Shown one piece after another: positions 1 through 10,176 of a DNA stretch of 64,000 bases. The stretch is from Fragilariopsis cylindrus CCMP1102 (Eukaryota; Bacillariophyta; Bacillariophyceae; Bacillariales; Bacillariaceae): assembly GCA_900095095.1 (NCBI GenBank), contig FMBT01000292.1, positions 310,001 through 374,000 on the forward strand, read 5' to 3'. The notes beneath the pieces were generated by a model. It was given only the letters and a program-made list of their open reading frames with translations. It made no database searches and was not told the DNA's origin. The translations under genes were made by a program, and so were the position numbers. The stretch's first letter is position 1, and each line of letters starts with the position of its first letter.

Positions 1-209
1 CTGGTGACGAAATAGATGAATCCAAACTTGATAATTCTATGGTCTCAGATCAAGATCATGAACTGGTGCCATCATCTTCATCTTCAACAACAGAAATAAG
101 TTCTTCACAAAATACTACCAAGATAGAGGAAAACAACAAAACGAACGACAACAACATCAACATAAAAGCGATAACCAACTCAACAAATAATATACCCGTA
201 CGACGATGA
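1..209 (+). CDS. C-terminal end of an unknown acidic, Ser/Asn-rich protein (partial)
   Basis: An open frame enters from the left edge (first full codon at base 3) and ends at TGA 207-209, giving the last 68 or so residues. The tail is low in complexity, with Asp/Glu early, then a Ser/Thr run, an Asn/Lys-rich stretch, and VRR at the end. No domain is visible in this part, so no function can be given. The codon bias matches nearby genes, and the frame stays open with no upstream stop, which supports a real gene whose body lies outside the window. It could also be a terminal exon. It converges on the MRI1 gene. Confidence 0.55.
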   Translation, partial: GDEIDESKLDNSMVSDQDHELVPSSSSSTTEISSSQNTTKIEENNKTNDNNINIKAITNSTNNIPVRR

Positions 210-556
210 CAAGTGACAAGTAGCATCATTCATTGTGTTCAAACTTTTATTGTTTTATTATTATTATTATTATTATTCAGTGAATGAAGACCAGACGATC
301 ATCACGCATTATGTTAAGTTAATTATTTAATTTACACGAAAGTGAATAAGCGCTGGTACAGTACGTCTCCCGATTTTACGACGATGTATGCTTTTCGCTG
401 TTAATAGCAACAACAAAATTTGGACGGAGATAGAGAGAGAGAGAAAAGGGGGGATCACAATGAGTATTCAATATTATAATATGTATTTCTCGCGTCTCGC
501 ATAAACAATCCGTAACAAAATTTCATACACAAGTGATAATGGGTAATAGGTTATTC
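210..556. other. Intergenic, between two convergent 3' ends
   Basis: No gene seen. It holds a TTA/ATT microsatellite at about 250-277 and a short GA run near 431-445. Both flanking genes end here, so it is mainly 3' UTR and terminator sequence. Confidence 0.5.
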
Positions 557-2225
557 TTACACGAAAGCCTTGACGTTAAATTTTCCGTCAGCATCTGGAT
601 AAATTACGCCCTTCTCTGTAATGATACCACTAATATTACAATCGGGTGTGACGTCGAATGCTGGATTCCAACATGGCATACCAGCGGGTGCTTTCGATGA
701 TGAAATTAATTCTTCAGATGATCGTTCTTCGATTGGGATGCTCTTTCCAGATTCGAGTGTTATGTCCAACGATGTAATGGGAGCGGCAACATAAAATGGA
801 ATCTTGTGAAATGCAGCAATAATTGATAAATTATAAGTTCCAATCTTATTGGCTGTATCGCCATTAGCACACACCCGATCTGCACCGACGACACAAGCGT
901 CAACTTTCTTGGTCTAATTATTTAAAGAGTACACCGATTTTTTTTCGTTTTAGGAGAGAAAGACGAACAGACACATACATTGAATCATCAGCAAACAATT
1001 ATTATATATATCATATCATGTAGATATAAAATTTTGGATATAGTAGGGTATAATATAATATAGGAGCTTTCATATAATTAACTTACCTGCATCAAGGCAC
1101 CCGCTGCTGAATCGCAAATAAGTTGTCCTCCTGGCATTCCTTCTTCAAGAATTTCAAAAGCAGTCAAACGAGAGCCTTGATTATATGGACGTGTTTCTTT
1201 GAGAGATGACACAAAGAGAGAAGATACATACAATAGAATAAGTCATTCAGTGGAAGAAATCAGAGATTCGGAAGACATGAACATGCGAGTTAAGAATACA
1301 TATCTAAAAATTTAGAAAACAATGACAATGGATCGACGATGAATGAGACACCATACAATACATACAATACATACCCAGTGCTGAAATACTTTCTAATTTT
1401 TCCATTTTCTGTAAGCTTCTTGCTACTCCAAGGGCTGTTCCATATCCCGCTGTTGCTAAGCTACCCGTATTGCATATTGTAACAAGACTTATTTTATCTT
1501 TGCCTGTCTTCTTCAAGATCGCTTCAGCACCAAATTTTCCAATTGCCTTATTGTCATTAACATCTCGTTCTAACATAAATTCAGAATAATCCAATACGAC
1601 CTTACATAGAACCTCCTTTGTAGTAGTAGTAGTACTACTACTACTACCACTCATATTTTTTATTGCCTCCTCCATGGCTTTATCTAACTCTTGTAATGCG
1701 TTGGCAAGATTAACAGCAGTCGGTCTGGATGATTTTAAATATTCCATTTTATCTCTAATCCATAGTAAAATGGCAGTAGCATCTCCATCGATTTTATCGA
1801 GTTCCTCAATGCTGTGGGCATTTGTATTCATATCGACAGAAAGTCCCAATAACGCAACAATAGCAATAAGAGGAGCACCTAAAAGATGAAATAAAATACA
1901 ATGAGATAATACAAGACAGAAACGTTTAGCACCATAAAATATAAAGTATTTGAACTCTCTCTCTCTCTCTCATACACACAGACACATCACACAGACACAC
2001 ACCTCGAATTTGCATCGTTTTGATCACCGTATAGGCCATTTTAACGTCAGGTACGTCAATATAGACCTTTTCATGAGGGACCAATAGTTGATCGAGTACT
2101 TTGAGACGTGGATTTTGTCCTCCATCATTGGTATATCTCATAGATTCAAGATTATTATTATTTTTGTCATCGTGCTCCAATTTAGCTTTTTTGTTAGCGG
2201 ATTCTTCTTCAGCTGATGGTGACAT
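557..2225 (-). CDS. MRI1: Methylthioribose-1-phosphate isomerase, 4 exons
   Basis: Isomerises 5-methylthioribose-1-phosphate to 5-methylthioribulose-1-phosphate in the methionine salvage pathway. Exons (minus strand) 2003-2225, 1375-1878, 1087-1196 and 557-913 join in frame at GT-AG introns of 124, 178 and 173 bases to give 397 residues, close to the usual 360-410. The protein shows the eIF2B-like MtnA fold: [17 protein letters not shown] early, [17 protein letters not shown] with the catalytic Cys near residue 210, [19 protein letters not shown], and [19 protein letters not shown] with the catalytic Asp. The N-terminus has a short Lys-rich patch (NKKAKL), possibly nuclear as in animal MRI1. 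A Ser/Thr run encoded by a TAG/TAC-type repeat near 1620-1650 is a species-specific insertion. The start ATG at 2225 is the first in frame. It is divergent from BRF1. Confidence 0.93.
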
Positions 2226-2686
2226 CGTAGTTTTTTTTCTTCTTCTGTTCTAAAATGATACCAATATAAACGCTTGTTCTTGTTGTGCGTTAAATGGCCC
2301 AGTGCGTATCGTCGTCGATGATAGTTTAAAAAAATGACTTGTTTGTTGTCGTCGTCGATGATATGATTTATGATTTTATGATTTTATCTACCGCGCTATA
2401 ATTATTTTGAACGAGGATTTTGAGAGATAGAAATTTCAACGTTGAGCCCATACAGTAGATCATGATTCAAGCATAACTTAACGTGAACATTTTTGTTTCG
2501 TTTATTTCTTCTTCATCACAACATTCGAACATTTAACATCCCTCCCATATTCCAAATATTTACAAGAGAATATTGAACACTGGAACAACATCATCAACAT
2601 CACCAACAAAAATACCGAATGAATCATTAGTCTACGATCACATAACAACAAGATTAATTAATTATTTAAATAACTACTAACTAACA
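2226..2686. promoter_or_regulatory. Shared upstream region of MRI1 and BRF1
   Basis: The 461 bases between two divergent starts should hold both promoters. The motif CGTCGTCGATGAT occurs twice (about 2311-2323 and 2351-2363), and a short TATGATTT-type direct repeat follows. No coding frame is seen. That the repeated motif is regulatory is inference only. Confidence 0.4.
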
Positions 2687-4947
2687 ATGGCAGATTCTTC
2701 GGGTGGACCTGTCTGTCCCAATTGTGGATCGAAGCATATTGAATTACAGGGTGCATCAGGAGCATCCGTTTGTACAGAATGTGGTGTTATTTTAGAAGAA
2801 AATGCAATTGTTAGTAATGTAGAATTTGTTGAGGGACAAGGTGGAGCGTCCTCCATGTAAGTTATGCTTATGTTGTTATGCTTATGTTGTTATATTTGAT
2901 ACTGTCTACATCTTTTATTTTTATTTCTTTAGAATAAGAAAAAATAATATAAGATTCATTCGATTCCGGTTCTAATATATTATTTATGTTCAAATTTGGT
3001 CTATAATTGAAATTTGCTATTGTTGTTGTTGTTGCTTAGGGTCGGGCAGTTTGTGAGTGCAACGTCTCGAAAAGCATATACAGGAGGTGGTCGAGCTGGA
3101 GGTAATTATGGGTTCTCTAGGGATAGTAGAGAAACAACCTTAGCAAATGGACGACGAAAAATCCAAGAAGTTGCATCACGGTTACGATTGGGTGGCCATT
3201 ACGTTGATAGTGCACATCGGTTGTTTACAATTGCTGTTGAAAAGAATTTCGTACAAGGTCGACGTACGATCCACGTCGTTGCGGCTTGTTTGTATATTTC
3301 CTGTCGACAGGAAAAATCTCAACATATGTTGATTGATTTTAGTGATGCATTACAGGTCAACGTCTATACATTAGGGACATGTTTTTTGAAATTTCGACGA
3401 CTACTTGGGTTGAAGTTGGCGATTCTCGATCCGGCATTATGTAAGTTGCATTGATTCAGATTCCAGACTTAAGAGTCATTCAATTTGTCGTCATCCACAT
3501 AATTGATATCTTTCGGTTTATTTTTCTCTTCTAATTTTGGTGCATTTTCATTTTGGATATTTTCTTTTTTTCTGCATCGTATCGACCATATGGATCATGG
3601 TTAATGTAAATAGATATTTATCGCTTTGCAGCTCATTTGGACTTGAACGACCAGGCAAATTTAGTTGCATTGACGGCACTTCGTCTTGTGGGTAGAATGA
3701 AACGAGATTGGATCGTTTGTGGACGCCGTCCTGCTGGTATCTGCGCCGCTGCCTTATTAATCGCAGCTCGTGCACATGGGTTTAGTCGTCATCCACAAGA
3801 CGTGACAAGGATACTACGTGTGTGCGGTATGACGGTTACAACGCGTGTTAGGGAATTTGAACAGACTCCGTCGGCATCGTTAACACTACAACAATTTGGT
3901 CGAGTAGAATTAGAGAACGAGGCTGATCCTCCAGCATTTACAAGAAATCGTATCTTGGAAGCAAGAGCTCGAGCAATTCAAGAAAATAACGTTGAGCTTT
4001 TGACCAGTGGTGCCTTGGATGATCCTATGGCGAGATCAGATAAGCAAACAAGCAAATGGAGAAATGATGCGACGACGAAAAATAATGATGCATTTGAAAA
4101 ATTGTATAAATCCCTTGAGGAAGAAATGAACAGTAAGAAAAAGGAGGAATCCAACGTCAATGAGGAAACGAAAAAAGTTGTAGGGGACAACGATGGCGAT
4201 GACGAGGAAAATGGCAACGACAATGTCAAGGGGAAAAGTAAGGAAATTGAAGCGGAGACACAACAACAAAAAAGTATCGAGCTTGACGATAAGGTGGACG
4301 ATAAGGAGTCATCGAAGAAAGATGATGATGAAAACGAAAAGAAGATGCCCGCAACCAACTCCGATGATGGCGAGGTAAACATGTTAGCGACAAACACTGT
4401 CGTTGCACAGTCTAAATGGGAGAAGGCTTATCCTAGATCTACTAGATTTGGAAAAAAGCTCATATTGCCCGATCATGCCACGCCAGAGGAACGATTACCA
4501 CCGACACAACCGGTCGAAGGTACGCTTGATACAGGCATTTGGAGGAAAGATATGCCGCAAAATATGATTGATGACATAGATTCAATATTTCGAAACCCAA
4601 CAGAAGTTGCACAGAAGGAAGCAATTTTTAATAAAATTAACAAAGACTATATTGTTGTGCAAGCTCAGAAGGAAAAAAATCGTACTGCTGCAGAGAAAGC
4701 ACATGATAACGCAGAGAAAGATTTAGCAGAACAAAGTGAGGGATTGGAACGATATCGCAAGCGGAAGGGTCGAGGTAAAGATTCAACGACCGAGGAGGCT
4801 TTACTAGAGGCAGTCGCGAATCGGAAGATTAGTCGAAAGATCAACTACGATGCCATGTCTTCCATCTTTGATGATGGTAGCTTTTCTACGGGTGGAGCAA
4901 CTGAAGATCCGTTTGCCACAGAAAAATTGGCTATCGAGGAAATATAA
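2687..4947 (+). CDS. BRF1: TFIIIB subunit BRF1, 3 exons
   Basis: TFIIB-related factor of RNA polymerase III initiation, which recruits the polymerase to tRNA and 5S genes in the nucleus. Exons 2687-2856, 3040-3440 and 3632-4947 join in frame at GTAAGT donors to give 628 residues. An N-terminal zinc ribbon has Cys 10, 13, 29 and 32. A conserved linker follows (SSMVGQFVSATS, spanning the first junction), then two cyclin-like TFIIB repeats; RRPAGICAAALLIAARAHG is diagnostic of the second. The middle is acidic and Lys/Glu-rich and unconserved. Near the C-terminus, NKINKDYIVVQAQKEK resembles the BRF1 homology block that holds TBP and BDP1. The start ATG at 2687 sits directly before the zinc ribbon and is preceded by A-rich leader. 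Confidence 0.93.
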
Positions 4948-5062
4948 TTATTCATAATATATAGGGGTTTACAAATTGCCAATAAGTTACTATCATGACA
5001 GTTTTTATTTTATTTTATTTATTATATGGCTACTCTAGCACATCTGCAATAAAGAAAGCATT

Positions 5063-6040
5063 TTAGAGTTCGTCTGTGGTCGTAAGGAATATGTGCATCG
5101 GTTGTGGTGACAGATCAATTGGTATAGGCTCTCCATTTGATCGTAAGGCATCAAAAGCTGCTTCAGCAGCAGCCGATACTGGAGGATTCCTTGGTTGTAC
5201 GAGGTGTCTTGTTTCTGGATTCTCGGTAGACATGACAGATTCTAACATTTGCCCAGGTAATTTAATCAATCTTTCCTTCCGTTCTACACTTAAAACATCC
5301 TTCATTTTTCGATAAGCTAGTCTTCTATATGCATAAGCTTCCCCAGCCTTCCACAAGAAAAATGGATTTGATTTCATTGCCGCTCCCTCCACTTGTTCTA
5401 ACCAGTCAGCTAGATTTAATTCAATAAAATCTACCCATTCTTCTTTCGTTAAATTTATATCGAACCGTCCAAGTTCGGGTCTAGCACGTAGGTTATACAT
5501 GGTTTCGTCGTTCGTTGAATCTTCTTCCTTCCAATCGAAAACGGTCTCGTCTACTGTTGACCGATCTACCATACAAAAAACGTAAGCAAGTTTTTCTGCC
5601 TTCATCCCAATCAGGTCTTGAATAGCTGATCGTTCCGTCAATGGGATAGAAAATCCCTGAAAGCCCTCAGTGCCGTAGATACTATGAAATAGTCCAGCGT
5701 CAGTCAAATATTTCGGTGAATTCCAATATCTCAAAACTGCCTGGACTCCTTTTAGGTGTTGATCGAAGGTAGAACTTCCAGTGTGTTCCATAACTGCTGG
5801 GACCTTTTCATTAACATATTTCCATAGCGTTTCATCATCCGTCTTCCATTCTTCGACAAGATTATGGGTTGTGTTCGCATCGGGTGCTTTGAATTTGGAA
5901 CATTCATGAGACGATTCTGATTCCAAATGGTTAACATTATTATTGCTTGCACCGGTCGTTTCTGCCTCAAATACTATTATTAAAACGAACAATGATATAC
6001 GAAAGAACAGAAGTAAGGATAATCCACAAAGATATTTCAT
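5063..6040 (-). CDS. Secreted or ER-entering protein with a DUF6817-like domain
   Basis: Single exon, 325 residues. Residues 1-27 are a strong hydrophobic signal sequence (KYLCGLSLLLFFRISLFVLI). The body at about residues 75-165 contains HLKGVQAVLRYW, DAGLFHSIYGTEGFQ and GMKAEKLAYVFCMVDRS, the pattern I associate with DUF6817, a family of unknown function with conserved His and Asp that looks HD-like. The second half is charged, with Trp- and Tyr-rich helices, and has no recognised domain. No transmembrane segment follows the signal, so the protein is probably luminal or secreted. It is convergent with BRF1, 115 bases apart, and divergent from RIO1. The DUF assignment is from memory of the motif and is moderately sure; biochemical function is unknown. 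Confidence 0.75.
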   Translation of the reverse strand: MKYLCGLSLLLFFRISLFVLIIVFEAETTGASNNNVNHLESESSHECSKFKAPDANTTHNLVEEWKTDDETLWKYVNEKVPAVMEHTGSSTFDQHLKGVQAVLRYWNSPKYLTDAGLFHSIYGTEGFQGFSIPLTERSAIQDLIGMKAEKLAYVFCMVDRSTVDETVFDWKEEDSTNDETMYNLRARPELGRFDINLTKEEWVDFIELNLADWLEQVEGAAMKSNPFFLWKAGEAYAYRRLAYRKMKDVLSVERKERLIKLPGQMLESVMSTENPETRHLVQPRNPPVSAAAEAAFDALRSNGEPIPIDLSPQPMHIFLTTTDEL

Positions 6041-6507
6041 AGTGCTTATTTGATGTGTTGTCTTCGTTCAGTGCGTATTTACTATCATTGACACTGCTCT
6101 ATTTGTATTGTTATTATTACGAATATGTAATACTGTACATGTTGTACAAGTAGTAATATATCTTATTTTGCTCTTTATCTCTTCGCTGTCGAGATGGAAA
6201 TCAAATCAATTAACGAAATAGAAGTTTTACTTCGCGCGTCTGCCCGTCATTTCCCTGATTCCACGTGGCATCACTTACGGCCAAACAAAAAATCCGCGAA
6301 AAGATTTCTACTGTAGCGACGAAATTCAAAAAAGTTTCTTTCAATTTACCTATTTTTTGTAAATTATAAGAATTTTAGAATTTATTATTGAAGTGTATAT
6401 TAAACATTGTAGAAAGTAGCCAATCGCTCTGAACGACTTGCCTTTATTTACATTGTTTACCGCCAGAGAATTGATAATAAGCGAAGAAGAAATACAGAAT
6501 TTCTAGA
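6041..6507. promoter_or_regulatory. Shared upstream region, DUF6817 gene and RIO1
   Basis: 467 bases between divergent starts, AT-rich, with a GC-richer patch near 6230-6300. No ORF or repeat of note. Confidence 0.35.
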
Positions 6508-8265
6508 ATGTCATCTAATACGATAGAAATTGCTGCCCCGATATCTCAATTCGAGGACGCAACCGAAGAAGAAAATGTGCCAACGACAACAACGAAAGGT
6601 AAACAGGACAAAAATGATGGATTTGTTTTTAACGGCGATTACGACGACGACGATGACGACGATTATTATGACTACGATGAAGACGATGGTCCCGTTGGAG
6701 GTAGTGGGGGTGGATCTCGTCAAACGAACAACATCAATATGGCGAGTGACAATAAAAAGATGAATTTCTCACATTCAGTTTCCAACACTGTTAGTAAAAT
6801 GCAAGAAATCGAAATTAAGAAACGTACCCTCCACACATCTCGTGATGATCGAGCAACATCTGAACAATGTCTTGATCCAAGGACGAGACTGATGCTTTTT
6901 AAGATGCTTAGTAACGGAATACTGGATGTCATTGACGGGTGTCTAAGTACCGGAAAGGAAGCCAATGTATATTATGCGAAGGCTGGAAAGAAGTCTGCAG
7001 CTTTTATAGCTGCGAGCACAAAGAATAAAAACGACAACGACCCTACTCCAAAAAACGATGATGACGTTCCTGACGCCGTCATTGACGAATTTGCAATCAA
7101 GATTTACAAAACAAGTATTTTAGTTTTCAAGGATCGAGACAAATACGTGTCGGGAGAGCATCGATGGCGTCGTGGTTATTGTAAAAGTAATCCACGTAAG
7201 ATGGTCAAAGTTTGGGCCGAAAAGGAATTACGTAATTATCGTCGAATACACGCTGCTGGAATCCCATGTCCAATGCCAATCTTTTTAAAGGCTCACATTT
7301 TACTGATGGAATTTCTGGGCAAAAATGGTTGGCCTTCACCTAGATTGAAAGATACTAATTTGAGTGAAAGACACACACGGGAGGCATACGTTCAAACGAT
7401 ATTGATTATGCGGCATATGTATCAGAGATGTAAACTAGTTCACGGTGATTTGAGCGAATATAATCTTTTATGGCACAAGAGCCAAATTTATGTAATTGAT
7501 GTTAGTCAATCGGTCGAAACTGATCACCCTTCCGCTTTAGATTTTTTAAGAAAGGATGCGTCCAATGTCAATGATTATTTTGAGAAAACAGGAAATCTCA
7601 ACGTCATGAATACACGACAGCTTTTTGAATTTGTCACTACAGTCATTCCTGTCGGCGATGAGACTACTGACATTAATGAAATCTTCGAAAAAGAATCGGC
7701 GGCAGAGATGAATTATCTGGAAAAAGTCATGGAAGACGTTGAGAATTCTTTCAAAAAATTATCGACGCAGACTGAAAATGAACGACGAAAAAAAGATCAA
7801 CAAAATTCTGTTGACGAAGCCGTCTTTATGAGTAGTTTTCTTCCCAGAAGCTTGAATCAAGTCGCAGATTACGATATACAGCAATTGGAGAATGGAGAAG
7901 TAGAGGAGACGTACGCCCATGCTGTTGCAGCCTTGACTGGAAATCAAGAAGTTGTAGAGAACTATAAGAACTATAAGGCTGGCGAAGGCATAATTCCAAA
8001 AGAAAATATATCATTCGAACAGAATGAAACGAATACTGCTGATGATAGTGATGACGAAGACAGTGACGATGATTCTCCTCGATTCATAAAAATCCCCAGA
8101 ACAAAGGAGCAACTAGAATCTGAAAAAGCTGCTGTGAGAGCCGGTCGTAAAGCAAATAAGAAGGAAGTTCGAGAAGAAAAAACTGAGAAAAGGTTAACGA
8201 AGATAAAGAAAAAAGATAAAAAGAGAGCAATAAAGAAAGCTAAAGCTGGAAATCGCAAGGCTTAA
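6508..8265 (+). CDS. RIOK1: RIO1-type atypical serine kinase/ATPase
   Basis: RIO1 acts in late cytoplasmic maturation of the 40S ribosomal subunit, including 20S pre-rRNA processing. Single exon, 585 residues. After an acidic Asp-rich N-terminus comes the RIO nucleotide loop STGKEANVYYA near residue 147, the ATP-binding Lys in FAIKIYKTSILVFKDR near 198, the RIO1 signature YVSGEHRWRRGY, the catalytic loop HGDLSEYNLLW (Asp 314, Asn 319) and the metal-binding IDVSQSVETDHP (Asp 331). All key residues are present. The C-terminus has an acidic Asp/Ser patch (possible CK2 sites) and a Lys-rich tail, as in other RIO1 proteins. A low-complexity insertion of about 20 residues separates the nucleotide loop from the Lys. 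The start ATG lies 11 bases after an in-frame TAG. Confidence 0.95.
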   Translation: MSSNTIEIAAPISQFEDATEEENVPTTTTKGKQDKNDGFVFNGDYDDDDDDDYYDYDEDDGPVGGSGGGSRQTNNINMASDNKKMNFSHSVSNTVSKMQEIEIKKRTLHTSRDDRATSEQCLDPRTRLMLFKMLSNGILDVIDGCLSTGKEANVYYAKAGKKSAAFIAASTKNKNDNDPTPKNDDDVPDAVIDEFAIKIYKTSILVFKDRDKYVSGEHRWRRGYCKSNPRKMVKVWAEKELRNYRRIHAAGIPCPMPIFLKAHILLMEFLGKNGWPSPRLKDTNLSERHTREAYVQTILIMRHMYQRCKLVHGDLSEYNLLWHKSQIYVIDVSQSVETDHPSALDFLRKDASNVNDYFEKTGNLNVMNTRQLFEFVTTVIPVGDETTDINEIFEKESAAEMNYLEKVMEDVENSFKKLSTQTENERRKKDQQNSVDEAVFMSSFLPRSLNQVADYDIQQLENGEVEETYAHAVAALTGNQEVVENYKNYKAGEGIIPKENISFEQNETNTADDSDDEDSDDDSPRFIKIPRTKEQLESEKAAVRAGRKANKKEVREEKTEKRLTKIKKKDKKRAIKKAKAGNRKA

Positions 8266-8725
8266 ATCAATTAAAGTTAGGTTAGATGAAGTCTACGATA
8301 CTAAAATTCATTTGATATTAAGTAATACTGGCAAACTGGAGACAATACAATTCTATCATTTCTTATATATATTACGAGGAACAAATCCTTCTAATTTTGC
8401 TTTGTAATAAGCGCGCTTAAAGCTGAGAAAAATTGAGCTAGCAAATTATGCTTCGAGCTAGCTAGTGCAAATCTTTCCTTTACTATTCGCATTAAAGATG
8501 AGCATAAGAACACTTAACGACGAGAATGAGTGATGGTTAGCAAAAGCATAGAATGTTGAATGGCTAAAAATATTGCATCGAACGCTGTATAGTTTGCGTC
8601 AAAAAGTTTACTCTTTCTAACAAAACATATATCAAATTTACTCTTGTATTGACCACCAATAACGAAGTAATTTTCGTATCCTACCAAGTATAAGTTGAAC
8701 TGACTCAAAATGAAAACGAGATCAT
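8266..8725. other. Intergenic, convergent 3' ends
   Basis: No gene supported. A short motif GAGCTAGC recurs near 8430-8465. Possible 3' UTRs of RIO1 and the hydratase gene. Confidence 0.4.
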
Positions 8726-9688
8726 TTATTTTCTATTTCGATAGGGAAACTCCCATCCAAGTGCTGATCTTCCTGCAGCTGCTAGTTGATTCCACGATTT
8801 CAATAGTCTTCGTTGAAGCTTTGATTCCAAGCGAAGAGATTCGTCTTCAGAAACTGCTGTCCATGTTCTTTGAAAGAGTTGTTTTGCCGCTGCAATTGCA
8901 TCTGGCGACCTCTCAACAAGTTCGAGAGCAAAGATTTCTGCATCCTTCATGGGATCTTCACAAACCCGAGTAACGAGTCCCAACTTATTTGCCTCTGTAC
9001 CACTAATGATCCTACCAGTCATTGTCAATTCCTTAGCAACATCTATCCTTACAAGCTCTCTTAATAATACACTCGCTCCCATATCTGGGATCAATCCCCA
9101 TTTACCTTCCATAATAGACAGCTTACAATCTAGAGTCGCGTACCGAAAATCGGCACCTAAAGCAATTTGTAGGCCAGCCCCATAGCACATGCCATGCAAG
9201 ACAGCAATAACAGGCACATCCAATTCTCGCCACAAAATTGATACATCTTGAGCGAGATTGCTTTCAACAATCGTTTCATCATAATTGACATTTGAGGGTC
9301 GCGATTTTCGTTCTAGTAGTCGCTCAATTTGTATCTGTGGGTTTCCATCTTTCATAACAGCCTTAACATCTAATCCTGTACAGAATGCACGTCCTTGTCC
9401 ACTCAATATCACAGCTCGTATACTCCGATCACTTTTGAGACTACTGACCGTCTCGGCAATATCATCAAACATTTTCATGTCAAGTGAGTTGAGCTTGTTG
9501 GGACGATTCAGTTCAACACGACAAATTCCTGTACTGTCAATTGCGACCGCAACTCTACTATTTGTAGAATAATTAGTAGAAGTCGCTGCTGAAAAACGAC
9601 GACGACATCGGCCAATAATACGATTCTGGTGAGAAATCAAAGAGTAACAATTTGTTCTTTTTTGTATGAGATAATTGCAGGCGATCAT
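8726..9688 (-). CDS. Enoyl-CoA hydratase/isomerase family protein, probably mitochondrial
   Basis: Crotonase-fold enzyme, 320 residues, single exon. The first 45 or so residues are rich in Arg, Ser and Asn with few acids (NRIIGRCRRRF), consistent with a mitochondrial presequence. The fold follows: SGQGRAFCTGLDVKAV provides the first oxyanion-hole amide, GMCYGAGLQIALGADFRYA the second, and MEGKWGLIPDMGASVLLREL corresponds to the catalytic region, with Glu in the usual first acid position and Asp where a second acid often lies. SGTEANKLGLVTRV is the usual crotonase helix. The exact substrate cannot be read: it may hydrate medium-chain enoyl-CoA in beta-oxidation or act on another acyl-CoA. It is convergent with RIO1 and divergent from UPF2. 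Confidence 0.88.
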   Translation of the reverse strand: MIACNYLIQKRTNCYSLISHQNRIIGRCRRRFSAATSTNYSTNSRVAVAIDSTGICRVELNRPNKLNSLDMKMFDDIAETVSSLKSDRSIRAVILSGQGRAFCTGLDVKAVMKDGNPQIQIERLLERKSRPSNVNYDETIVESNLAQDVSILWRELDVPVIAVLHGMCYGAGLQIALGADFRYATLDCKLSIMEGKWGLIPDMGASVLLRELVRIDVAKELTMTGRIISGTEANKLGLVTRVCEDPMKDAEIFALELVERSPDAIAAAKQLFQRTWTAVSEDESLRLESKLQRRLLKSWNQLAAAGRSALGWEFPYRNRK

Positions 9689-10172
9689 TTGTTTTTATAT
9701 TATCACGAACTTATGAAAGGCGATTGGTTCGTTTCAAAATGCCTTTTCAATCTCATCCTCATCGTCAATCAGAAATTGATAACAGACAATCAACATCACG
9801 ACAACAAATCGAAAGAACAAAGCAATCTTTTCTGTTTTGTTGATTGATGATCGACTATGGATTGATTGATTGATTTCTGAGTTAAGGTTAGGGTTAAACG
9901 GACGCTCTTTAGATAGCCTATGCACGTGTCGATTCAGTCACCCTCCCTGTTCACGAGTTCACGAGTTCACGACGATTAAGTTAGTAATACTGTACAATTG
10001 TAGCTAAATATTATTTTTAACGTAAAATACTCAACAAAACACAAAATACACATATGCATCGACATCGGACGAGTCAACAACCTGGAATCTTACTTTCGGA
10101 AATTGTAGCCGAGTTGTGATTCATTCATCTTCAAACCGATTTAATCAATTGCTCCAGGTCAAACGATATGAA
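9689..10172. promoter_or_regulatory. Upstream region of the hydratase and UPF2 genes
   Basis: 484 bases between divergent starts. It holds a tandem CACGAGTT (about 9952-9969) and, on the UPF2 side, two short upstream ORFs (10054-10119 and 10168-10176). A single TTAGGGTTAAA near 9888 is not a telomeric array. Confidence 0.45.
10054..10119 (+). promoter_or_regulatory. Candidate upstream ORF of UPF2
   Basis: ATG to TGA, 21 residues, ending 53 bases before the UPF2 start. It counts only if transcription begins upstream of 10054, which cannot be seen. Confidence 0.3.
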
Positions 10173-10176
10173 ATGA
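10168..10176 (+). promoter_or_regulatory. Two-codon upstream ORF overlapping the UPF2 start
   Basis: ATGAAATGACG: ATG AAA TGA in one frame, and the UPF2 ATG at 10173 lies inside its last bases (ATGA overlap). A ribosome ending here sits exactly at the UPF2 start codon, an arrangement suited to reinitiation or to start-site competition. The sequence is certain; the effect is inference. Confidence 0.5.

Noticed and set aside
3978-4397. 139-codon antisense frame in BRF1
   Set aside because: Ser/Phe homopolymer mirror of the acidic Lys/Glu region.
9880-9900. Telomere-like TTAGGG
   Set aside because: One copy only, in a promoter region between two genes; not an array.
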